Counted from the stretch's first letter, positions 18,026 to 28,585 are shown. The stretch is 64,000 nt of DNA from Pycnococcus provasolii (GCA_938743325.2 OW568879.1:1-64000); one strand, 5' to 3'. Made by a program: numbers and translations. Notes: generated from the letters alone by a model not told the origin.

Positions 18026-19681
18026 ATGTCCAGCAAGTCCACCCTGGACGCCATACTCTCGGGAACGCCCGCGGACTTCGCAAAGACCAAAATCATATGC
18101 ACGCTTGGACCAAAGTCGCGCGACGTGCCCATACTCGAAGAGCTGCTCCGAAGTGGAATGTCAGTCGCGCGGTTCAACTTCTCTCACGGAACGGTGCGCT
18201 TTTTTTTTCTTCTCTCTCTCTCCCGTTCGCGATGTTGACACCCCCAACATCCTATGCTCGTGCAAGTGTCTCACCATAAGCTAACTTCCAAAAACACAAC
18301 ACACAACCCCGCACAGCACGAGTATCACCAGGAGACGCTCGACAACCTCCGAACGGCGATGGAGAACACGCGCATCATGTGCGCCGTCATGCTTGACACG
18401 AAGGGGCCAGAGATTCGCACGGGTTTCCTCAAGGATGAGTGCAATCCGCTGCGCGTCACGGCGGGACAGCAAATCACAGTCACGACAGACTATGCGCGCA
18501 AAGGCGACGCGACGACGATTGCCGTTTCGTACGAGGCACTTGCCAGAGACGTTCAGCCAGGCGCACAGATCCTCATCGCAGACGGATCTCTCGTTCTGAA
18601 AGTCAAGAGCACAGACATGGCCAGTGGAACCGTCGTCGCGGAGGCGCTAAACGGCGCCACCATCGGCGAGCGTAAGAACGTCAACCTGCCCGGCGTCGTC
18701 GTCGACCTCCCCACGGTCACCGATAAGGACATCGAGGACATTCGAGGGTGGGCTGTTCCAAACCTGGTGGATTTCATCGCCGCCAGCTTCGTGCGAAAGG
18801 GGTCAGACCTTGACGCCATTCGCAACGTGCTTGGAAGCGACGGAGCATCCATTCAGATCATTTCCAAGCTTGAGAACCAGGAAGGGCTCATGAACTTCGA
18901 CAACATCCTCGAGAAGACGGACGCCGTCATGGTGGCGCGTGGTGACCTTGGCATGGAGATTCCCACAGAGAAGATCTTCCTTGCGCAGAAAATGATGATT
19001 CAGAAGTGCAACCTCGCAGGCAAGCCAGTCGTTACCGCCACGCAGATGCTTGAGAGCATGGTGAAGAACCCGCGGCCCACGCGAGCGGAGGCGACGGACG
19101 TCGCGAACGCAGTTTTGGACGGCACGGATTGCGTCATGCTCAGTGGCGAGTCAGCCGCTGGCATGTACCCCGTCGAGGCTGTACGAGTCATGAGCAAGAT
19201 TTGCAAGGAAGCGGAGGCGTCGTTGGATTACTACGGCTTATTCAAAACCATCATGAGGCAGACGAAACTTCCCATGTCTCCGCTTGAGTCGCTCGCGAGT
19301 TCCGCGGTGCGAACCGCGCACAAGGTGCACGCGAGCCTGATTGTCGTGCTTACACGAGGAGGAAGCACCGCACGCCTTGTTGCCAAGTATCGCCCGAGCA
19401 TTCCTGTTCTCACCGTGGCCGTTCCTGTGCTCACCACAGACTCGCTCAGCTGGTCGTGCTCTGGTGAAAGCCCTGCACGGCAAACGCTCCTGACTCGAGG
19501 GTTGTTGCCGCTTCTGGCGGAAGGCTCGGCACGCGCCACGGACAGCGACACGACGGACGAGATTCTTACTGCGGCGATCGAGCATGCCAAGCTGGCGGGA
19601 TACTGCAAGCCAGGCGAAAGCGTTGTAGCCCTGCATCGCATTGGAAGTGCTTCGGTGATCAAGATTGTCGACGTTGCGTGA
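18026..19681 (+). CDS. Pyruvate kinase, one intron
   Basis: The exons are 18026-18193 and 18317-19681, giving 510 residues. The 123-nt intron begins GTGCGC and ends CACAG, and splits NFSHGT from [12 protein letters not shown] in phase 0, exactly where the family continues. It catalyses PEP + ADP to pyruvate + ATP. Visible signatures are [33 protein letters not shown], the active-site block [21 protein letters not shown], then [14 protein letters not shown] and [16 protein letters not shown]. There is no N-terminal targeting extension, so the enzyme should be cytosolic. Length is normal for the family. Confidence 0.96.
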
Positions 19682-19737
19682 GAACCGTCGAAGTGTGTGT
19701 AATTCCGACCTGATTCGTTTTCCTTCTCAACTTTTGT

Positions 19738-20997
19738 TTACATCTCCATACTAATATCGCTCGTGTCTCGCGAAACATCGCGTGACGAAGTGGGCATTGC
19801 GTCACGCATCGTAGCTGCGTTTGGTAGTGACACCGAGGATGGGTAGGAATGCATGCCGCCATTCGATGCGTCGCCATTCGATGCGTCGCCTGTGTCATCC
19901 TCATCGCTCGCCCTTGCGTTGTGCACAGGGTCACGGAACTTCACCTTCGTGGCTGGCACAGGTGTACAAAACACCGAGTACCAGTTACGAAGGCACCCAA
20001 TGTCGTATGCAGAGCGCTCCTGCGCATTCGCCTTGAAGTTTTCGTACGTCGTCTGGTTGCGGCTGACAAGAATGAGGTGAAAAATCGTCAGGCCGCCAAC
20101 GAACGGCAACGTGAGCGTGCACAGAATGATGAGGAAAATGGTAACCGCACCAATGCCACCGTGCTTCACGGTGAACGTGGAAGTCTGGCTCGGTGCAGGG
20201 GTGGGCTCGCCGTCGCCGATGCTTTTGACGTGGTCGTCGCGCACATTCGCGTAGTGGTAGTGAAACGCGCCCACGCAAGACGCAATCAGCACGAAAAACA
20301 GCAGCAAGCTCAAGCTGAAGATCATGGCGAGGAAGTAACGATAGTTGCGCAGGCCGACGGTATTGCCCACCCAAGGACAGTGGTGGTCAAACTTTTCGAT
20401 GCAGTCGTCGTTCACGGAGCAGTGGTGAGCGCGCGGCGGCTGGTAGATACCACACGTGCGGTTCAGGTTGATGACCACGTCTACGCCGTTCACGGCGACG
20501 TGTCTCTGCTGTGGTACACCCGTCAGTCTCCTCGCAGGATCGCGACGTGGCAAAATGCCAGGGTCCGTGCACGCTGTGATCATCAGGACGGTTACTGTCA
20601 TGGATGCCCACACAGCCGCGGCCGCGGCCACGAGCCACCCTTGCTGCACCTCATCGATGTAAACGGGTGCGACGAACGCGCAGAAGAGCGCAGTGGGAAC
20701 GAGTATGAGCCCTGCGGTGGCAAAGGCGTTTCTCCAGTCGGGGCCGGAGACACACCGGCCACCGCAGAAGAACGTCTCGCTACCCGGCCAGCTCATGTAC
20801 ACGCGCTCCGTCACCTCACGCTGCTGCTGCTGCTGCTGTGCCGTCGTCGTCGTCGTCGGTGGCGGCGGCGCAGCTCCCCCACCTCCCGAAGAGGACGGCT
20901 CTTGGCCATCTGTGTCCAAAGACGCCGTGGGCAAGGCTTGGCCCCTCTCCAGAGAAGGAGGAGGCGCGGACCCAGGCGAGACGGACGCCGACGCCAT
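19738..20997 (-). CDS. DHHC-type protein S-acyltransferase
   Basis: The protein has 419 residues from the GCC-ATG at 20997; upstream in-frame sequence to 21189 is low-complexity. It transfers palmitate to cysteines of membrane-associated proteins. The N-terminus is Pro/Ser/Gln-rich (a poly-Gln run encoded by CTG repeats). Two transmembrane helices lie at about 91-113 and 121-143, with TDPG right after them. The Cys-rich domain follows (RTCGIYQPPRAHHCSVNDDC) with the catalytic DHHC at 204-207 inside FDHHCPWVGNTVGLRNYRYF. Two more helices come at about 221-243 and 285-310. A TTxE-like motif (NQTTYENFK) follows the last helix, as in the plant PAT family. The gene is convergent with pyruvate kinase, 56 bp apart. 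Confidence 0.93.
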   Translation of the reverse strand: MASASVSPGSAPPPSLERGQALPTASLDTDGQEPSSSGGGGAAPPPPTTTTTAQQQQQQREVTERVYMSWPGSETFFCGGRCVSGPDWRNAFATAGLILVPTALFCAFVAPVYIDEVQQGWLVAAAAAVWASMTVTVLMITACTDPGILPRRDPARRLTGVPQQRHVAVNGVDVVINLNRTCGIYQPPRAHHCSVNDDCIEKFDHHCPWVGNTVGLRNYRYFLAMIFSLSLLLFFVLIASCVGAFHYHYANVRDDHVKSIGDGEPTPAPSQTSTFTVKHGGIGAVTIFLIILCTLTLPFVGGLTIFHLILVSRNQTTYENFKANAQERSAYDIGCLRNWYSVFCTPVPATKVKFRDPVHNARASDEDDTGDASNGDASNGGMHSYPSSVSLPNAATMRDAMPTSSRDVSRDTSDISMEM

Positions 20998-21199
20998 GGT
21001 TCCGCTTAACGAGGTGGGCACGTCTTCGGCCGCCTGCGGAGTGCGAGAGCTGGGCGGTGGTGGTATTTGGTATTTGGTTGGGGGGAGGGCGGAGGTTGTG
21101 CGATTTGGAGGGGAGCCCCTCCAAAGAGGAGCGGGAGATGGGAAAGCTTGAGCCTTGCTTTGAACAGCGCACGCAATCAAGCAAAGCAATCACGTGAAA

Positions 21200-21690
21200 T
21201 TAACGAGTTTTATCGATGGCCTCGACCAAAATGGTCCTCCTGAGAAAAAGTTTTCCGCGCTGCGCGAAATTCAGCGGACGGCCTGTACCATACCATGTGT
21301 AAGACGACCCAGCGTTGGAACTGCTGAACGTTGGGAGGGTGACCATCCCTCCTCTCAGCGTGGCCACGCTCCAGGGCTCCAGCGGGCGCGCCATTCGGAT
21401 TTTGGATGAGCTGGATGATCGCGGTTTCGTCCGTGATATCGATGCCGCATCGGCGCATTTCGAGCACGTGCCCCTGAAGTTCACGCAGGTACGTTACCAC
21501 AGAGCTTGTCCCTTGCTTGCAGCGATGGAATCGCGTAGTGAGGTTTTGCTTTCGAGCCGCTGTCACATTGTGACGAAAGAACGTCAGAATGGCGTCGTAG
21601 GCCGATTTGGCGTTGACGGCAGCGTGCACCACGCGTTCGAGTTGCATACGGTCGACAGCTGGTGCCAACTTCACGTGCTTGACTGAAACC
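21200..21690 (-). mobile_element. Fossil Ty1/copia-type Gag region
   Basis: Around AYDAILTFFRHN and VVTYLRELQGHVLEMRRCGI the minus strand resembles the Gag polypeptide of copia elements (helical region preceding the zinc knuckle). No LTRs or pol domains were found beside it, so it is a broken fragment. AT-rich degenerate repeats follow at 21,800-21,880. Confidence 0.5.
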
Positions 21691-21789
21691 CAAGCACTTC
21701 TGAATACGAGGACTTTACCTTAAGACGCTTAAGTAAAGTCGCGCTGGAAGTGAACGTAAAGTAGTGAGAACCACTGGTAGTGGCCGCCA

Positions 21790-21885
21790 CTGTAAAATTC
21801 AGGGCTACCAAGTACTTATACTCAATACTTATACTATACCTAGAGTATTGAGTATTTTGAGTATTACTAAGTATTACTAAGTAAA
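21790..21885. repeat. AT-rich degenerate repeat (AGTATTGAGTATT / AATACTTATACT)
   Basis: The words AGTATT and AATACT recur about ten times, in both orientations, giving a weakly palindromic low-complexity patch next to the copia Gag fossil. Confidence 0.6.
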
Positions 21886-21951
21886 CATGCGGTGGAAGGT
21901 CAACTTTGCCGTCACAACGAGGCGACGAGCTCTACCTTAAGCACTTCTGTT

Positions 21952-22233
21952 ATGGAACCGGGTCCCGCGTCTCAGACGACCCCGGATTCGAACGCAAGCG
22001 TCGCAGCGGAGCTGCGGCGCGGCCTCGAATCGCTCGCTAATTCAAGTCCCAATTTGGAGGAGCGCAAACAAGCTGCAGCTGCGCTAAAAGCAATTGAGGA
22101 GGAGGAAAAGCGCGCTGACGCCGCGAAGGCCACTGCCCGCAGCTACCTCACAGCGCTGAAGCCGAAGGCCTCGCACGATGACTCCACTGTGAAGCTGCCC
22201 CCCCATGTCATATTACTTGCGCAACTTCATTGA
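21952..22233 (+). CDS. Hypothetical short ORF, possibly a fragment
   Basis: About 93 residues from an ATG at 21952. The sequence is acidic and Ala-rich, with a helical stretch (EERKQAAAALKAIEEEEK) and a sudden hydrophobic end. It could be the N-terminal part of an element's Gag-like protein or a decayed host gene. No family was recognised. Confidence 0.2.
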   Translation: MEPGPASQTTPDSNASVAAELRRGLESLANSSPNLEERKQAAAALKAIEEEEKRADAAKATARSYLTALKPKASHDDSTVKLPPHVILLAQLH

Positions 22234-23018
22234 CTTCTTTGCCCTCCAGCGGCAATCGCGATGAAGTCGCCGTATGGTGCGTAAATGGGTATTGTAGCGG
22301 CCACCGCGCCGTGAATGGTGAATGGTAACTCGCGGCGATACCATAGCCGATAGACTAACATCGTTATTGGACCTCTAGAACCCACCCACACAAAGCAAAC
22401 GTCGGGGACTTCGCACGACGCCACTCATTGAAGTTTTGTGCAAACGGGGTGGGCCCGATTTTCCGGGCCCACGGCATGATTCACCGACTCCCGCGAGGGA
22501 CCAACGAGGAATCCCGGATGGTTGGTGGTAAAGGTGAAAAATCACAGGAAAAGGGGTCCCCGTAACCCGGTGGGCTGACCCGACCTGCTTTTTCTCCGAC
22601 CCGATCTCCGACTGGTTTCGCCTGATTTGGGCCAGCATTCTGTCACAATCATCCGCTGCAGCGCAGCACGCGCAGCACGTCGTCGCGTGCACGACGACGC
22701 GCGCGCGAGTGGCGCCACCGCACTACTTATCGGCGACGCGTACGGTGCGACCGCTCCTCTAGCAGGCAGGTGCGGGACTCTTGGAAAGCGAGGCGGCGAC
22801 GGACGTTTTCCACGCGCGTGTCATCAATGCTTGGGGTGAACTGAAGTCGCTGACGAGGACTTTTTTGATAATATCTCGTAGGAGTTTGTGTGTACATTGC
22901 TTGTAAACACATTATTGCAGTCTCAACTCCAAGACATCCCCCTTTCCCACACGATGGACTCCTTTAGATACTACACTAGCGGCAGGTATAGTAGTACGTG
23001 TGACCCTTGAGTCATCGT
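22234..23018. other. Intergenic region without a recognisable gene
   Basis: Both strands were read; only short ORFs of unbiased composition occur. It lies between the copia-fossil region and the 232-bp repeat at the 3' side of the PfkB kinase gene. Confidence 0.5.
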
Positions 23019-23250
23019 GTTGATGCATGGTTGGTGGCGCTGGCGACGACATCAACGACAACAAGTCGCAACCGGAGACCTCCCTACGCCAACGAAAGCG
23101 CCCTGATAAAGTGATACAACCTTCGAAATCACCTGCGCCATGAACAAAAACGCGCAGTGAATGGCACCGGTGAATGGGCTGAATGGTGAAAGTGAATGAT
23201 GTGAATGGACGACCGTTGGACAAACTAATGTGCAACTTCATTACTGAATG
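23019..23250 (-). repeat. 232-bp dispersed repeat, copy 1, starting 3 bp after a stop codon
   Basis: On the minus strand it begins CATTCAGTAATGAAGTTGCA and ends near CCACCAACCATGCATCAAC. It matches 35,137-35,368 with roughly nine in ten bases identical and no visible length difference. Both copies lie in the sense orientation immediately downstream of a gene's stop codon. The 5' part is rich in the word CATTCA. No terminal inverted repeats or poly-A tail were seen. Confidence 0.85.
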
Positions 23251-23253
23251 ACT

Positions 23254-24576
23254 TCATTGACGAGATAGCTCGTTTAGTACCCAGACTTTCGCGCCGAGCT
23301 CACCCGGATCGCCCTCTTCAGCGTCGTAGTCGCGAGGTTCCGTCAGCAAGGTGCACACGGTCTTCATATCAGCGACGTTGCGACCTGCTCCGCGCCGCGT
23401 CGCCGTCGCACCTCCCACCGCCGCCGCGAGCGCGAGCGCACGGTCCGCCGCCCAGCCGCGCCGGTATCCGAGAGCGAGCGCCGCCGCGAAGCTGTCACCG
23501 CACCCGACGGTGTCAACGACTTCTGGAACCTGAACAGCAGGCGAGACGTGCACGCCAACATCAACGCCATTGTAGACGAGGTAGCCGCTACCCGCATCGC
23601 CGCGGCTGTTTCGCTCGACGAGAACCGCGCCGCGGTCCCCGAGTTTTACGACGACCCACTGTAGCACAGCATCCTCCTCGCACAGAAGCAACGTCGCGGC
23701 GAGCGCGAGAGGGTCGTCGGATGCGACCGCTCGTGCGCTTGGCCGTTCACGCAGAAGCTGCAGTCCCTCCTCACGCGTCACACACAAAATGTCGACGCAG
23801 CTAGGCCAGGAACCAAGAACGTGCTGCTCGTCGTTGTCCTCCCCCGCGGGAAGTGCGAAACGCTTGCACCTTGGGCCTGGGTCGAACAGAACAAATCCGT
23901 CGGGTGTTTCTCGTACGTCGCGCGCGAACTTCCAGACGCGCTCTCCTTCAAGCTCGTCGAACGAGAAACCGTTCACGCACAGGCCAAATCCCGACGTATG
24001 CTTGTCGTCACCCTCCACGGGATCGGGCAGGAGTGGCCACGGTCCGAAATCGTACCGAGAGCAGAAGCGGTGCTCGCTTTTGTCGTCAACGAGCACATAG
24101 CAAGTTAACGTTGTGTCAACGTCGTCGCCACTCTCCATGGGAAGGTGCGTCACACCTTCACTCGTGAGGACGTCGCTCAGGAACGTGCCGTTGCTGTCGG
24201 CGCCGATGTGACCCCACGCCGCAACCTTGAGCCCCAAACGCGATGCCGCTATGAGGAAGTTGCAGTGCCCACCCGCCTCGAGTGGAACAGGGTCAAGAAC
24301 GCCCTGCGCCTGCTTCTCCACCAAGAGCTCGAGCATAGACGGATCCTTCAGGTGAACGTCGGACTGCATGGCGAACGTCAGTCGGTTCGCGGTATCCTGC
24401 TCAGCTGCTGCGCACTCGGGCACGTTCAAGAAGGCGTCCACGCACAGGTTTCCGAGGCTGACGACGTCGTACTGCGGGTCTGCACGCGCCCTACATCTGA
24501 GGTTGCGTGTTCGTAGTCTTCTGCAGCGCACAGCCGCGTGTGTCCTTGGCGCCGCCGGCAGTGTGAGGTTCGGCAT
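23254..24576 (-). CDS. PfkB-family (ribokinase-like) sugar kinase, probably plastid-targeted
   Basis: The protein has 440 residues. The first 35 are Arg/Ala/Cys-rich without acids (a transit-peptide-like leader), then the fold begins YDVVSLGNLCVDAFLNVP. Substrate-side motif GGHCNFLIAASRLGLKVAAWG corresponds to PfkB signature 1. The anion-hole/catalytic motif DTVGCGDSFAAALALGY is at 355-371, with the catalytic Asp at 361. The substrate sugar or nucleoside is not predictable from motifs. The start is the first ATG, sharing a 151-bp divergent promoter with the SDR at 24728. The stop is followed after 3 bp by a dispersed repeat. Confidence 0.88.
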   Translation of the reverse strand: MPNLTLPAAPRTHAAVRCRRLRTRNLRCRARADPQYDVVSLGNLCVDAFLNVPECAAAEQDTANRLTFAMQSDVHLKDPSMLELLVEKQAQGVLDPVPLEAGGHCNFLIAASRLGLKVAAWGHIGADSNGTFLSDVLTSEGVTHLPMESGDDVDTTLTCYVLVDDKSEHRFCSRYDFGPWPLLPDPVEGDDKHTSGFGLCVNGFSFDELEGERVWKFARDVRETPDGFVLFDPGPRCKRFALPAGEDNDEQHVLGSWPSCVDILCVTREEGLQLLRERPSARAVASDDPLALAATLLLCEEDAVLQWVVVKLGDRGAVLVERNSRGDAGSGYLVYNGVDVGVHVSPAVQVPEVVDTVGCGDSFAAALALGYRRGWAADRALALAAAVGGATATRRGAGRNVADMKTVCTLLTEPRDYDAEEGDPGELGAKVWVLNELSRQ

Positions 24577-24634
24577 CGCGGATGTGGCAAGCAGTTGTGG
24601 CGGGAGATCGCCCTGGTATCCTCCCCCGCCCTCG

Positions 24635-24653
24635 CCCTAACCCTAACCCTAAT
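24635..24653. promoter_or_regulatory. Telomere-like box in a divergent promoter
   Basis: CCCTAACCCTAACCCTAAT lies between the PfkB kinase and SDR start codons, preceded by CCGCCCTCG. Equivalent boxes occur at 38,163, 57,270, 58,950 and 62,978. Confidence 0.6.
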
Positions 24654-24727
24654 GGCGCCCCCGCCTGCCCCCTGTTGTGGAGGCTGAGTTCTTCCACCCT
24701 CCCCTTTGCACAAGCAGTCCGAGCTCC

Positions 24728-25552
24728 ATGCCGTCACCGCTCGCGGCGTCTGCTCTCTTCGACGTCAGTCAAAAGCACGCGCTAGTCACGGGAGGGGGAC
24801 GCGGCATTGGCCTCATGATCGCCGCGGGGCTCGTGCAGTCTGGCGCAAACGTGTACATCGTCTCGCGGGACTCACGCGCAACTTCAGAGGCAGCCGCGTC
24901 ACTCTCCGCGCAAGGACCTGGCTCGTGCGTTGCGCTCCCTTCGGCAGACCTGTCCACCGACGAAGGGTGTCATGCGGTCATTGACGCGTTGAAACAGCAC
25001 CAGCTGTTTCAAGGGAAGCTGCACATCCTCGTCAACAACTCAGGGACGTCGTGGGGAGAGCCGTTCGAATCGTACCCTGACAAGGCGTGGGATCGGAACT
25101 TTCACCTCAACGTGCGTGCCGTATTCAACCTAACTCGCGCTGCTCTACCTTTGCTGCAGGCGTGCGCGACGAAGGACGATCCGAGCCGAGTCATCAACGT
25201 GGGCTCCATCGCAGGCATCGTGCCACAAGCGTGGCCCACGTACGCTTACGATACCGCGAAGGCTGCGGTGCACCACCTCACGACGAAGTTGGCGTCAGAA
25301 TTTTGCGAGAAATGTATCACGGTGAACGCAATTGCACCTGGCTTAGTCCCATCGAAAATGAGCGAACAACTGCGTAGCTACGCGAGCGATGACGCGCTCG
25401 TTCCGCCGTTGCAGCGCGTCGGAGCCGCAGGCGACATGGCGGGAGCCGTGATCTACCTTAGTAGTCGAGCCGGCTCGTGGGTGACTGGCACGACTCTCGT
25501 CGTGGACGGTGGTGCGCTCGCTGGTCGCAACTCCTTGTCAGCTAAGTTGTAA
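24728..25552 (+). CDS. Short-chain dehydrogenase/reductase (FabG/RhlG-like)
   Basis: The protein has 274 residues from the ATG at 24728; the in-frame upstream ATG-like codons lie in the promoter box region. Cofactor motif TGGGRGIG is at 21-28, which together with VSRDSR suggests NADP preference. NNSG is at 103-106, Ser160, and the catalytic Y174-D-T-A-K178. The C-terminal region (VIYLSSRAGSWVTGTTLVVDGG) is the classical-SDR ending of 3-oxoacyl-ACP reductases and the RhlG-type branch. The substrate is uncertain. No targeting peptide is obvious. Confidence 0.87.
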   Translation: MPSPLAASALFDVSQKHALVTGGGRGIGLMIAAGLVQSGANVYIVSRDSRATSEAAASLSAQGPGSCVALPSADLSTDEGCHAVIDALKQHQLFQGKLHILVNNSGTSWGEPFESYPDKAWDRNFHLNVRAVFNLTRAALPLLQACATKDDPSRVINVGSIAGIVPQAWPTYAYDTAKAAVHHLTTKLASEFCEKCITVNAIAPGLVPSKMSEQLRSYASDDALVPPLQRVGAAGDMAGAVIYLSSRAGSWVTGTTLVVDGGALAGRNSLSAKL

Positions 25553-26469
25553 TAATGTTAAATTGCCCGTTCCGTCCAACGCAAGAATCACGTACGACGT
25601 CGAACTGCTCAAGCTCGTGCCTGCACGGAGCGTGCCTAAGACGATGGCGAGATCCCGCTCCGGGCTCGGTCACACATCTTTTTTAAGTCGGCGCCATTTT
25701 TATGTTTCACTTCACTATTGGTCAACCCAAAACGTCATTATTTTTATAACGGAAAAAAATAGTGAAGGTTGCAAAATGATGCGCATGTCCTGCCCGTCAT
25801 TTTCAGACAATGTTTTTCGACTTGCGGTGGGTGGAAGGGTTTTAAAATGGACGATTTGGATTTGTAAGGGTTGGTGTTAAATATTGTAATATCGTTACAC
25901 TGTTGTTTGTTCAGTCAATCATGTACATAGTTCTTATGTTGAGGTCGCGGTTGGTCAAGCGGAAAGACAGTGCGTAGTCCGGGCAGTCGCCGTCTTGGGA
26001 AGGGTTTTGCTTTATGGGTATTTCCTGATGAGGCGGAAATGCGCTTCGAATCCTGCGATTGCGATGTCGTTGATGCCATCACACTGATCACCCATCAAGT
26101 CTCTCTCTTTGCACCGCAGCACGGCATGGTCGAGGTGGGTGACAAGCAGACAAGGTGGCACCCGACCACCTCCTCCGACCGTATCACTGCCTGGTTTATC
26201 GCAGCCCCCCCCAGTACCCTTACCCTTTTACCCTTACTTACCCTTACAGTACATACGGCCTTACTGTATCTTACCCTTAGATACCTTACCCTACAAGACT
26301 GGGAGGGGTAAAGTGGCAGTGGCACCATTCACTCCCTGTTACCCACGCACGCGCGCTCAGTGTGCAAGACACGTCGCTGCTACAAACTTGTACACACGGA
26401 GGAGATAGTGGTAGATTTCGCATGATGCACTAAGCACAACGGCTTGCTCTCCATCACACGCCAACAAAA
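25553..26469. other. AT-richer intergenic region with degenerate ACCCTT repeats
   Basis: No supported gene. Between 26,210 and 26,300 the words TACCCTT, TTACCCTTA and TTACCCTA recur about eight times, like decayed telomere repeats, roughly 180 bp before the RCC1-like start codon. Confidence 0.6.
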
Positions 26470-27600
26470 ATGAGTCGAATCTGGCCCACGGGGGGAGGAG
26501 GAGGTTGCATGAGCGGCCAAGCTCGCAAGGCTTCCGTAAAGTACGACCCGGAAGATAGCGACGACGACGACGCACAGCTGCTCTTGAAGCGGCGGCCGAG
26601 TCGAAATGGTAAACAGGATAGTGATTACCACGCTCTCGCACTGTGCTTGGACTTCATCTTCCCTTGGCGTCGGCGGCGTCGGCTCATGCAACTCAGGGAG
26701 CGGAAACGCGTGGCGCGCACGAACGCCACACTAGCTGCAGACTACGGACACAGCCTCGCCATTCGTCACGGCTTGCGCGTCGACTGTTGGGGCACAAACG
26801 CCGACGGCCGCGCGCCTAAGAATGGCGTCACTGGCGACTTCATCGGAGTGTCCGCGGGAGAGGGACACTCGTTGGGTCTTCGACGTGGCGGGCGGGTGGC
26901 GTGCTGGGGTTGGAACGACGAAGGTCAAGCTCCTCCCGAGGGTGTCGCCGGCGAGTTTGTGGATATCGCCGCCGGCGGTGAGCACTCGCTTGCTCTTCGG
27001 CGTAACGGAAACGTCGTCTGCTGGGGATGGAACGTGGAAGGGCAGGCGCCTCCCGACGGCAAGTTCGGGAACTTCGTCGCAGTCGCTGCAGGCTCGCAGC
27101 ATTCTCTCGCACTCCACGCAAACGGAAACGTCGTCTGTTGGGGGTGGAACGAGTTTGGCCAGGCTCCTCCTCGCGGCGTGGACGGCGACTTCGTGGCGAT
27201 TGATGCCGCCGACTTCCACTCCATGGCGCTGTCAAGCGACGGTCGTGTGGTGTGCTGGGGCCGAAACCTCGAGGGTCAGGCGCCTCACGAGGGTGTGGAC
27301 GGCGACTTCATCGCGATTGCCGCTGGCGGCTACCACAGCTTGGCGTTACGGCGCGACGGAAGCATAGCCTGCTGGGGTTTGAATACGAACGGCCAGGCAC
27401 CTCCAGAGGGCGTCGAAGGCGACTTCGTCGCAATCGCCGCCGGCGAGGGGCACAGCATGGCTTTGCGCAGTGACGGCAAGCTCTTGTTTTGGGGATACAA
27501 CGCGCACGGCCAGGCGCCTTACAAGGAGCATATTGGCCCGTTCGCGAGTGCCGTGGACGTCGAGGGCGAGCCGTGGCAGACGTACAAGGACGGCGTGTGA
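26470..27600 (+). CDS. RCC1-like beta-propeller repeat protein, copy 1
   Basis: The protein has 376 residues. After an N-terminal region with an acidic cluster (DPEDSDDDD) and a basic patch (PWRRRRRLMQLRERKR), residues about 85-365 are made of about seven 39-residue repeats of the form GDFVAIAAGxxHSLALRxDGxVxCWGxNxxGQAPPxG. This is the RCC1/Alpha-tubulin-suppressor type of blade, in a compact form resembling bacterial and algal RCC1-like proteins. Function cannot be assigned: RCC1 domains range from Ran exchange factors to scaffold proteins. A related protein is encoded at 57,385-58,404. Confidence 0.85.
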   Translation: MSRIWPTGGGGGCMSGQARKASVKYDPEDSDDDDAQLLLKRRPSRNGKQDSDYHALALCLDFIFPWRRRRRLMQLRERKRVARTNATLAADYGHSLAIRHGLRVDCWGTNADGRAPKNGVTGDFIGVSAGEGHSLGLRRGGRVACWGWNDEGQAPPEGVAGEFVDIAAGGEHSLALRRNGNVVCWGWNVEGQAPPDGKFGNFVAVAAGSQHSLALHANGNVVCWGWNEFGQAPPRGVDGDFVAIDAADFHSMALSSDGRVVCWGRNLEGQAPHEGVDGDFIAIAAGGYHSLALRRDGSIACWGLNTNGQAPPEGVEGDFVAIAAGEGHSMALRSDGKLLFWGYNAHGQAPYKEHIGPFASAVDVEGEPWQTYKDGV

Positions 27601-27688
27601 GAGAAGGAGTCCTGAAATATGTACATTATATTAAAAGCTTTACATATTATTGTTTATCTCAGTCGTGCACTCACTCAAGTTACAATAA

Positions 27689-28585
27689 TCATGCGTAAAA
27701 CTCAATCTCCTGCGAGCCATCCAATTCGTCAATGCACTCTGTGCAAGCAGAATATATTTGACGTCGCTCAGAAGGATGTGGCACCGACTGCCTAAACCAT
27801 GCCACAGTATCGCGTCCCTTGACGAAGTGCCCGTCGCACACTTCGCAAAATGCAAAGTTGTTCTCAGGCACAAATCTAGAAGCCAAAAGTGCCCGGATAG
27901 CATCGGTGCTCAGGTTGTTGTAGGCGACACTTATCTGGAAGTCGTCTAAATCAGTTTCTTCAAAGTCGTCGTCGTCGTCGTCGTCGTCGTCGTCTAGTCC
28001 CAACCAGCGCATATCAGCAAGCGCATCTGCACCTTCGTCTTGGAAGTCGTTGGAGTCAAGATTGAGGTACTTGAGCGTCGCGACATGCCTGCGCAATTGC
28101 GCGCACACTCTCGCGCCGTCATCACCAACTTCGTTTCCGCCAAGCCCGAGCTCCTCGAGTTGCGGAAATGCGCCAGCTTGTGCCGCCTCTACGAGAGCGC
28201 GCACCCCGTCGTCGCCGATGGATTGGGACCCAAGTTCAAGAGACTTGAGACTTGGAAAGAGTCCTCGCATTGCCGCGGCTGCAAACGAGCGCGCGCGTGG
28301 CCCTCTCAAGTCAATGTCCATCGTCGCCCATCCTGTGACTCTCAGTTTCTCCACCTTTTCCATCGCAGTTTTCATCACGCCACGTGCCATTTGCGAAGCT
28401 TCCTTGTCGACGAGCGCAAGTTTCGCGATAAGCGAGGCTGTGCTGAACGTGTCCTGAACGTATGTGCGTGTGTGCTGATCGTACGTGGATTGGTTGCCAA
28501 CGAGTTTGCCGTGTGGTAAGTTGGCGAGAAGCACGCGGAACGCAAGTTGGCGAGCTGCGTTGTGCCCATCCTCCGCTAACGCCAT
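27689..28585 (-). CDS. Leucine-rich repeat protein with acidic stretch and C-terminal Cys motif
   Basis: The protein has 298 residues from the GCC-ATG at 28585; the longer frame to 28951 overlaps the neighbouring promoter. Ribonuclease-inhibitor-type LRRs are visible (SLKSLELGSQSIGDDGVRAL, QLEELGLGGNEVGDDGARV, TLKYLNLDSNDFQDEGADAL), followed by a run of ten Asp from (GTC)n on the plus strand. The tail has two CxxC pairs (CEVCDGHF and CTECID) that could bind zinc. The LRRs suggest protein binding; the partner is unknown. It shares a 167-bp promoter with the hydrolase at 28753. Confidence 0.78.
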   Translation of the reverse strand: MALAEDGHNAARQLAFRVLLANLPHGKLVGNQSTYDQHTRTYVQDTFSTASLIAKLALVDKEASQMARGVMKTAMEKVEKLRVTGWATMDIDLRGPRARSFAAAAMRGLFPSLKSLELGSQSIGDDGVRALVEAAQAGAFPQLEELGLGGNEVGDDGARVCAQLRRHVATLKYLNLDSNDFQDEGADALADMRWLGLDDDDDDDDDDFEETDLDDFQISVAYNNLSTDAIRALLASRFVPENNFAFCEVCDGHFVKGRDTVAWFRQSVPHPSERRQIYSACTECIDELDGSQEIEFYA

